A stretch of 64,000 nucleotides of DNA from positions 1-64,000 of the forward strand of contig JAAWAC010000041.1 of the NCBI GenBank assembly GCA_022791975.1. The letters are read 5' to 3'. The notes under the pieces are model-generated. The model was not told the DNA's origin and searched no databases. It saw nothing but the letters and a program-made list of their open reading frames with translations. This document shows positions 58,554 through 64,000 of this stretch, one piece after another; position 1 is the first letter of the stretch; every line of letters begins with the position of its first letter. Made by a program: the position numbers and the translations under genes. Source of the stretch: Lachnospiraceae bacterium (lineage in GTDB: Bacteria > Bacillota > Clostridia > Lachnospirales > Lachnospiraceae).

Positions 58554-60839
58554 ATGGGAATTGTGTTTAAAGAGGAGCAGAAGCTGTTTCGGCTTACGGC
58601 TGGCCAGTCCGAGTATGTGATAGGCCTGGCAGATGATCGGTATGTAGGACATGTATATTTTGGAAGGCGGATAGAGGACGACGGTTGCGGATACTTGATG
58701 CGCACCGGGGAAATGCCCTATGTGCCTTCGATAAATAAGAGGGAGACGGGGGCCTTTATGGATACCTTTCCTTTTGAGTATCCGGTTCAGGGAAGAGGGG
58801 ATTACCGGGAGACCTGTCTGGTGGTTCGCACCCAGGAGGGGTTCCGGGGCTGTGAGCTCGTCTATAAAGAACACCGGATTTTAGAGGGAAAGCCGGCGCT
58901 TTTGGGACTTCCTGCCACCTTTTGTACGGAGCAGGGAGGAGGTCAGACTCTGGAGCTTGTATGTGAGGATAAGGCCCTCTCTCTCAAGGCGATTTTGCGT
59001 TACAGCGTCTTTGAGGACAGTGAGGCTGTGGTGCGCAGTGTAGAGCTGGTCAATGAGGGAACAAAGCCTCTTTATCTGGAAAAGGTGTTTAGCGCCTGTC
59101 TCCATATGGATTGTGGCCAGCGGGACGTGCTCACCCTGAACGGGGCCTGGGCCAGAGAGCGCCATATGGAGCGCAGGGCCTTGGGGTATGGGCGGCAGCA
59201 GGTATCCTCCTTGCGGGGAGAATCTAGCCATCAGGAGCACCCCTTTATAGCCGTGTTGGACAAAAATGCGGACCAGGATCAGGGCCAGGTGTACGCCATG
59301 CATTTTATCTACTCAGGGAACTTTGCCGCGCAGGCAGAGCGAAGCCAATTTGACAGTTTGCGCATGACCATGGGAATCCATCCGGAAGGCTTTACCTGGT
59401 TTTTGGCTCCTGGGGAGAGCTTTACGGCGCCGGAGGTGGTTCTTGTGTATTCCCAGGAGGGATTGGGAGGAATGACCCGTACCTTCCACGATCTCTATCG
59501 AAACCATTTGATCCGAAGCCCCTATCTCCATGAAAAGCGTCCGGTGCTTATCAATAACTGGGAGGCAACCTATTTTGACTTTAATGGGGACAAGCTAGTC
59601 CATATTGCCCGGGAGGCAAAGAAGCGGGGCATTGAGATGCTGGTGATGGATGATGGCTGGTTTGGTTGCAGAAATACCGATGATAATTCTCTGGGAGACT
59701 GGACGGTTAATGAGAAGAAGCTTCAGGGTACCTTAAAAAATTTAGTAGATCGGGTGCGGGAAGAGGGGTTGCAATTTGGCATCTGGTTTGAGCCGGAGAT
59801 GGTATCCCCAGATTCTCGGCTGTATCGGGAGCATCCGGATTGGGCCATTGCGGTGCCCGGGCGGGATCCAGTGCAGATCCGGGCCCAGTATGTACTGGAT
59901 TTGTCCAGACCAGAGGTGCAGGACTATGTGTATGAAGCGGTGGCCGCTGTTTTGCGCAGTGCGGACATTTCCTATGTGAAATGGGACATGAACCGGCAGC
60001 TGACGGACGTGGGCAGCTGTTATTTGGCACAGGAGCGTCAGGGAGAGCTTCTGCACCGGTACGTGCTGGGGGTCTATGCCCTTCAGGAGCGGTTGGTGAC
60101 AGAATTCCCCCGGCTACTTTTGGAAAACTGCTCCGGCGGTGGAGCCCGGTTTGATCCGGGGATGCTCTACTATAGTCCCCAGATTTGGTGCTCCGATGAT
60201 ACGGATGCTGTGGAGCGGCTGGCAATTCAGGAGGGAACAGCCCTTTTGTATCCCTTAAGCACCATAGGGGCACATGTGAGTGACTGTCCCAACCATATTA
60301 CCGGCCGGGTGACGCCTTTTGCTACCCGGGGACATGTGGCCCTTGCCGGGACCTTTGGGTATGAGTTGGATATTACCCATATTCCTGAGACAGACCGAAT
60401 GGAGATTGAGGGGCAGGTGAGATTATACCATCAGCTTCAGCCCCTGGTGCGGGAGGGAGATTATTACCGAATCGCCTCCTTTGGGGAAAACCATCGATAT
60501 GACTGTTGGGCCGTGGTATCCAAGGATAAAGGTGAGGCGTTAATGACCTATGTGCAGGTGCTGGCAGAGCCCAATTATCACAGCCGGCGGCTTCTGATGA
60601 AGGGACTGGATGCAGATGCCTGGTATAGGATGGAGATAAGCGGTCCGGAATATGCCGGCCGAGAGAATAACTGTCCGGCTGCTGCGGACACGAACCAAGG
60701 TAACCAGCAGGAGGATGTGGGCCGGTGGAAGGACAGCGGCCAGGTGTACAGCGGCCGGCTGCTTATGTATGGCGGAATCCTGGTGGAAACGCTGTATGGA
60801 GATTACGCCAGCCGATTGTTCCGGTTTGTGAGAGTTTAA
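58554..60839 (+). CDS. Alpha-galactosidase, family GH36
   Basis: This 761-residue cytoplasmic enzyme hydrolyses alpha-1,6-galactosides such as melibiose and raffinose. It has an N-terminal beta domain, then a (beta/alpha)8 barrel with NNWEATYFDFNGDKL, LVMDDGWFGCRNTD, FGIWFEPEMVSPDS, the nucleophile Asp478 in YVKWDMNRQL, the LLENCSGGGARFDPG block and the acid/base Asp548 in WCSDDTDAVERL. A normal 725-760 residue length supports it. AGGGAGGCAGAA precedes ATG. Its transporter is not adjacent. Confidence 0.95.
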   Translation: MGIVFKEEQKLFRLTAGQSEYVIGLADDRYVGHVYFGRRIEDDGCGYLMRTGEMPYVPSINKRETGAFMDTFPFEYPVQGRGDYRETCLVVRTQEGFRGCELVYKEHRILEGKPALLGLPATFCTEQGGGQTLELVCEDKALSLKAILRYSVFEDSEAVVRSVELVNEGTKPLYLEKVFSACLHMDCGQRDVLTLNGAWARERHMERRALGYGRQQVSSLRGESSHQEHPFIAVLDKNADQDQGQVYAMHFIYSGNFAAQAERSQFDSLRMTMGIHPEGFTWFLAPGESFTAPEVVLVYSQEGLGGMTRTFHDLYRNHLIRSPYLHEKRPVLINNWEATYFDFNGDKLVHIAREAKKRGIEMLVMDDGWFGCRNTDDNSLGDWTVNEKKLQGTLKNLVDRVREEGLQFGIWFEPEMVSPDSRLYREHPDWAIAVPGRDPVQIRAQYVLDLSRPEVQDYVYEAVAAVLRSADISYVKWDMNRQLTDVGSCYLAQERQGELLHRYVLGVYALQERLVTEFPRLLLENCSGGGARFDPGMLYYSPQIWCSDDTDAVERLAIQEGTALLYPLSTIGAHVSDCPNHITGRVTPFATRGHVALAGTFGYELDITHIPETDRMEIEGQVRLYHQLQPLVREGDYYRIASFGENHRYDCWAVVSKDKGEALMTYVQVLAEPNYHSRRLLMKGLDADAWYRMEISGPEYAGRENNCPAAADTNQGNQQEDVGRWKDSGQVYSGRLLMYGGILVETLYGDYASRLFRFVRV

Positions 60840-60929
60840 AGATACACTGGAATCTTCAGAGCTTTTTTAGACTGGAGAGAAATTGGAAAGCTTTTCTTGA
60901 CATCTCCCCTTAGCTATGGTATCCTAAGA

Positions 60930-61021
60930 CCCGTTGCAGAGCCCATAAAACCAAGGTCGTTACAGGGCTTGCCGGCGATTCCCGCCGTAAAATGAATCGT
61001 GTGTTCGAGACCTTCCACACG
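60930..61021 (+). promoter_or_regulatory. Probable preQ1 riboswitch upstream of queT
   Basis: The leader of a queuosine-precursor transporter gene folds compactly. AGCCC (60940-60944) pairs with GGGCT (60965-60969), CGGCG (60973-60977) with CGCCG (60983-60987), and CGTGTG (60999-61004) with CACACG (61016-61021). The loop of the last hairpin, GACCTT (61009-61014), is complementary to AAGGTC (60953-60958), giving a pseudoknot. The ribosome site AAAGGAG lies downstream. Pseudoknot, context and size fit preQ1 class III, which I recall from queT leaders in Clostridia; the class is not proven. Confidence 0.65.
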
Positions 61022-61050
61022 TAAAACAAAACTAAAGGAGAAAACAGAAT

Positions 61051-61563
61051 ATGAGAGAGAAGAAAGTAGTCCAGATGACCCAGGCCGCTTTGATTGCGGC
61101 TATCTATGTAGCTTTGTGTCTGGTATTTGCCCCCATCAGCTATGGGGAGGTGCAAATCCGGGTGGCGGAAGCCCTGACCATTTTACCCTTTTTCACGCCA
61201 GTGGCAATTCCGGGGCTGTTTGTGGGATGTCTGATTGCCAATGTACTGGGTGGCGGTATTATGCTGGATGTGGTGTTTGGCAGTCTGGCAACGCTGCTGG
61301 GAGCCGTGGGAACCTATCTTTTGCGGAAGAAGAGCAGATTTTTGGCGCCGTTGCCGCCTATTTTGGCCAACACCCTCCTCGTTCCCTTTGTACTTTATTA
61401 TGGATATGGAGTGCCATTGCCGATTCCTTTTATGATGGTGACCGTGGGAATTGGTGAGATCGTTGGCTGTGGAGTACTGGGAATGGTATTGCTGGCAGCC
61501 TTGTCTCCAGTATCAGGAAGGCTGTTTCATTTGGGGCAGGCGGAGCGGGGAGAAAACCTGTAA
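61051..61563 (+). CDS. queT: QueT-type queuosine-precursor transporter
   Basis: This membrane S-component, 170 residues and five to six spans, probably imports preQ1 or preQ0 with a shared ECF module. QAALIAAIYVALCLVFAPIS, YGEVQIRVAEALTILPFF and GIPGLFVG-like segments are typical of QueT. AAAGGAGAAAACAGAAT precedes ATG. No ECF ATPase is nearby. A terminator follows at 61623-61655. Confidence 0.88.
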   Translation: MREKKVVQMTQAALIAAIYVALCLVFAPISYGEVQIRVAEALTILPFFTPVAIPGLFVGCLIANVLGGGIMLDVVFGSLATLLGAVGTYLLRKKSRFLAPLPPILANTLLVPFVLYYGYGVPLPIPFMMVTVGIGEIVGCGVLGMVLLAALSPVSGRLFHLGQAERGENL

Positions 61564-61622
61564 AATCTTTGCGGGATTTTTTGGAGTTATCTGGTTTGTA
61601 CTGGAGATGTAGAAGAATAGAG

Positions 61623-61655
61623 GAGATCAGGGGGAGCCTTCCCTGGTCTCTTTTT
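61623..61655 (+). terminator. Terminator after queT
   Basis: GAGATCAGGG (61623-61632) pairs with CCCTGGTCTC (61641-61650) with one G-T, followed by TTTTT. Confidence 0.9.
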
Positions 61656-61692
61656 ATTAAGAAACATTAAGAAAAGTTTTTGCAAAAACCCT

Positions 61693-61720
61693 TTGCAAAT
61701 TGGAAAGAATTGTTTATAAT
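61693..61720 (+). promoter_or_regulatory. Sigma-A promoter for the MreB paralogue
   Basis: TTGCAA (61693-61698), a 16-base spacer and TATAAT (61715-61720), about 75 bases before the start codon. Confidence 0.75.
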
Positions 61721-61794
61721 AAGGTGTATTCGTATAATCACTAATAAAATGGAAATACATATAGATAATCGAAGGGAAAGGGGACAGGAGTTTG

Positions 61795-62799
61795 ATGGGT
61801 AGTGGGACGGACATTGGAATTGACTTGGGTACAGCCAGTATTTTGGTTTATATAAGGGGAAAAGGTGTGGTGTTAAAGGAGCCCTCCGTGGTGGCCTTTG
61901 ACAGAGATACAAACAAGATTCGTGCCATTGGTGAGGAGGCCCGGTTGATGCTGGGAAGGACGCCGGGAAATATTGTGGCTGTTCGGCCTTTGCGCCAGGG
62001 CGTGATTTCCGATTATACAGTGACGGAGAAAATGCTCCGCTATTTTATAGAGAAATCCCTGGGAAAACGGTATATGCGTAAGCCCCGGATTGCCGTGTGC
62101 GTGCCCAGCGGAGTTACAGAGGTGGAAAAAAAGGCTGTGGAGGACGCTACCTATCAAGCGGGAGCCAGGGAGGTGCTGATTATTGAGGAGCCCATAGCGG
62201 CGGCCATTGGTGCGGGAATTGATATCTCTCGCCCCTGTGGAAATATGATTGTAGATATCGGCGGCGGCACCACGGATGTGGCCGTGATTTCCCTGGGGGG
62301 AACGGTTGTCAGCAGCTCGGTGAAAATTGCGGGAGATGATTTTGACGAGGCTATTGTCCGCTATATGAGAAAGAAGCACAATCTTCTGATTGGTGAGCGG
62401 ACAGCAGAGGACATTAAGATAAAGGTGGGAAGTTGTTATCACCGGCCGGAGGTGGAGTCCATGGATGTGAGGGGACGTAACCTGGTAACTGGCCTTCCCA
62501 AAACCGTGAGTGTGACCTCGGAGGATACGGAGGAGGCGCTGCGGGAGACCACACTTCAGATAGTAGAGACCGTGCACAGTGTTCTGGAGAAAACCCCCCC
62601 TGAGCTGGCGGCAGACATTGCGGACAGAGGAATTGTACTTACTGGAGGAGGCGCCCTTTTGCGTGGGCTGGAAGAGCTGTTGGAAGAGAAAACGGGTATC
62701 AATACCATGACAGCAGAGGATTCCATGAAATGCGTGGCCATTGGCACGGGAAAATTTGTGGAATTTATGTCTGGTCATCGAGACCCGGAAAATTCATAG
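61795..62799 (+). CDS. MreB/Mbl-family rod-shape protein
   Basis: This is an actin-like cytoskeletal protein of 334 residues that guides lateral cell-wall synthesis. It has the phosphate-1 motif DIGIDLGTASILVY, the phosphate-2 motif MIVDIGGGTTDVAV, IIEEPIAAAIGAGID, and the adenosine motif GIVLTGGGALLRGLEELL. ATG 61795 follows ACAGGAGTTTG. No mreC or mreD follows, so this is a stand-alone paralogue (Mbl or MreBH-like) rather than the main mreBCD operon. Confidence 0.92.
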   Translation: MGSGTDIGIDLGTASILVYIRGKGVVLKEPSVVAFDRDTNKIRAIGEEARLMLGRTPGNIVAVRPLRQGVISDYTVTEKMLRYFIEKSLGKRYMRKPRIAVCVPSGVTEVEKKAVEDATYQAGAREVLIIEEPIAAAIGAGIDISRPCGNMIVDIGGGTTDVAVISLGGTVVSSSVKIAGDDFDEAIVRYMRKKHNLLIGERTAEDIKIKVGSCYHRPEVESMDVRGRNLVTGLPKTVSVTSEDTEEALRETTLQIVETVHSVLEKTPPELAADIADRGIVLTGGGALLRGLEELLEEKTGINTMTAEDSMKCVAIGTGKFVEFMSGHRDPENS

Positions 62800-62841
62800 A
62801 ATCGGAGTCTGGGCAACAATAAGCAGAGAAAATTTAAAAAC

Positions 62842-62889
62842 GAGGGGCATGGCGTTTATTCGTCATGCTCTTTTGTGCGAATAAATGCC
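62842..62889 (+). promoter_or_regulatory. Overlapping hairpins between mreB-like gene and recD2
   Basis: GGGCATG (62845-62851) can pair with CATGCTC (62864-62870), followed by TTTTG, like a weak terminator. GGCGTTTATTCG (62851-62862) can instead pair with CGAATAAATGCC (62878-62889). The two folds exclude each other, as in an attenuator. Confidence 0.4.
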
Positions 62890-62925
62890 TTGGAATTTGC
62901 AGGTATGGAAAAGCGGAGGTCTTTC

Positions 62926-64000
62926 ATGAAGCTGGAGGGTTATATAGAGCATGTGATCTATCACAGTGAAAATGGATATACAGTATTCGTCCTGGCCGGC
63001 GGCGGGGAGGAAATTACCTGTGTGGGCAGCTTTTCCAGTATCCATGAGGGGGAATATCTGGAATTGGAGGGCTCCTATAAGGTTCATCCCACCTACGGGG
63101 ATCAATTCCAGGTGGAAAGCTTTACCAGCACAACGCCCAAGGATATGTTGGCTATGGAGCGATATCTGGGGAGCGGAGCGGTAAAGGGAGTGGGCGCAGC
63201 TTTGGCGGCCCGGATTGTACGGCGATTTCGGGAGGACACCTTCCGCATTATTGAGGAGGAGCCAGAGCGGCTGATAGAGGTAAAGGGCATCAGCGAAAAA
63301 AAAGCCCGGGAGATTGCGCAGCAGCTGGAGGAAAAGCGGGAGCTGCGGCAAGCCATGATGTTTCTGCAACAGTATGGCATCTCTCCGGGACTTTCTGTAA
63401 AAATTTTCCAGAAATACGGACAGGCCATGTATGATAAAATAAAGAAAAATCCCTATCAGCTGGCCGATGACATAGAAGGTGTGGGATTTCGCACTGCGGA
63501 TGAGATAGCACAACGAGTGGGTATCCAGCGGGACTCGGATTTCCGGGTACGCAGTGGAATCCTCTATACCCTTATGCAGGCAGCTGGGGAGGGGCATACC
63601 TGTTTGCCCCGGGGAAAACTGCTATTTCAGGCAAGAGAGCTTTTGCAGGTGCCAGAGGAGGTTGTGGAAAAACATTTGACAGACCTGTATGTGGAGCGCA
63701 GGCTGGTGCAGCGAATGCTGCCCAATCCCGAGTATACGGGATTTCCGGAAAACGGAGATAGGGAAGTGCCTTTCTTTTATGCGGACAGCTACTATCATAT
63801 GGAGCTGCGGGTGGCTTCCATGCTCTGCGCCTTAAATGAGACGCTGGAGACAGACAAATGGGCGGAGAAGCGTCTGGAGCAGGTGGAACGCCGCTCAAAG
63901 ATTCACCTGGAGGCAGAGCAGCGCCAGGCGGTGGTCCAGGCAGTGCAGAACGGATTGCTGATTATCACTGGAGGCCCTGGCACGGGAAAGACTACCACCA
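62926..64000 (+). CDS. recD2: RecD2-type ATP-dependent DNA helicase, 5' part
   Basis: This gene runs off the window. The visible 358 residues show an N-terminal OB-like domain (MKLEGYIEHVIYHSENGYTV), helix-hairpin-helix segments (VKGVGAALAARIV, VKGISEKKAREIAQQL, IEGVGFRTADEIAQRVG) and the Walker A GGPGTGKTTT at about residue 349. This matches RecD2/TraA-like superfamily 1 helicases that work without RecBC. ATG 62926 is chosen because GCGGAGGTCTTTC precedes it; an in-frame ATG at 62905 is possible. Confidence 0.93.
   Translation, partial: MKLEGYIEHVIYHSENGYTVFVLAGGGEEITCVGSFSSIHEGEYLELEGSYKVHPTYGDQFQVESFTSTTPKDMLAMERYLGSGAVKGVGAALAARIVRRFREDTFRIIEEEPERLIEVKGISEKKAREIAQQLEEKRELRQAMMFLQQYGISPGLSVKIFQKYGQAMYDKIKKNPYQLADDIEGVGFRTADEIAQRVGIQRDSDFRVRSGILYTLMQAAGEGHTCLPRGKLLFQARELLQVPEEVVEKHLTDLYVERRLVQRMLPNPEYTGFPENGDREVPFFYADSYYHMELRVASMLCALNETLETDKWAEKRLEQVERRSKIHLEAEQRQAVVQAVQNGLLIITGGPGTGKTTT

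Overview
The window looks like chromosome of a Clostridia member, most likely a gut-type Lachnospiraceae. The evidence is the S10/spc/alpha ribosomal operon order, a zinc-type S14, a small KOW-domain protein between map and infA, a stand-alone L36 gene, many Firmicutes-style SBP/MalF/MalG and YesM/AraC cassettes, AGGAGG-type ribosome sites and Rho-independent terminators. This placement is inference; no 16S gene is present.

Region 1 (1-12.3 kb, all +) is the translation and secretion block: the end of rplP, then rpmC-rpsQ-rplN-rplX-rplE-rpsN-rpsH-rplF-rplR-rpsE-rpmD-rplO-secY-adk-map-KOW-infA. A strong terminator and a new promoter precede rpmJ-rpsM-rpsK-rpsD-rpoA-rplQ. Several intergenic gaps hold a family of short structured repeats, modules A and B, that begin at the stop codons of rpsN, rpsH, rpsM and rpoA. 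The rpmJ-rpsM gap is also rich in potential RNA structure.

Region 2 (12.5-30.7 kb) is a rhamnose-glycoside locus: an ABC importer without its ATPase, a GH106-like alpha-L-rhamnosidase, a YesM-type kinase with an AraC-type response regulator, a separate LytTR/GHKL pair, an AraC/cupin regulator, rhamnulokinase, L-rhamnose isomerase and a class II aldolase. A divergent gene encodes an unusual secreted protein made of 14-residue Cys/His units. A 105-bp structured repeat is tandemly triplicated between rhaB and rhaA. A diverged relative with compensated stems lies just upstream of the malF-like gene.

Region 3 (30.8-40.7 kb) holds housekeeping and envelope genes: an aminotransferase, sfsA, mutY, UDP-galactopyranose mutase, a GT2 glycosyltransferase, a minus-strand lipid kinase/PAP2 pair, a flavin amine-oxidase-like protein and an SDR dehydrogenase.

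Region 4 (41-49.3 kb) is a ribose-type ABC importer (permease, double ATPase, binding lipoprotein) with a Gfo/Idh/MocA oxidoreductase and its own kinase/AraC-type regulator. Region 5 (49.3-56.2 kb, minus) is an unusual operon that joins a propeller-like/solute-binding fusion lipoprotein and MalF/MalG permeases to a membrane-fusion adaptor and a MacB-like membrane protein. No ATPase is present. An OmpR-type regulator and kinase diverge from it.

Region 6 (58.4-64 kb) has a GH36 alpha-galactosidase with its own promoter and operator-like palindrome, a queT transporter behind a probable preQ1 riboswitch, an MreB paralogue, and the first part of a RecD2-type helicase cut by the window edge.
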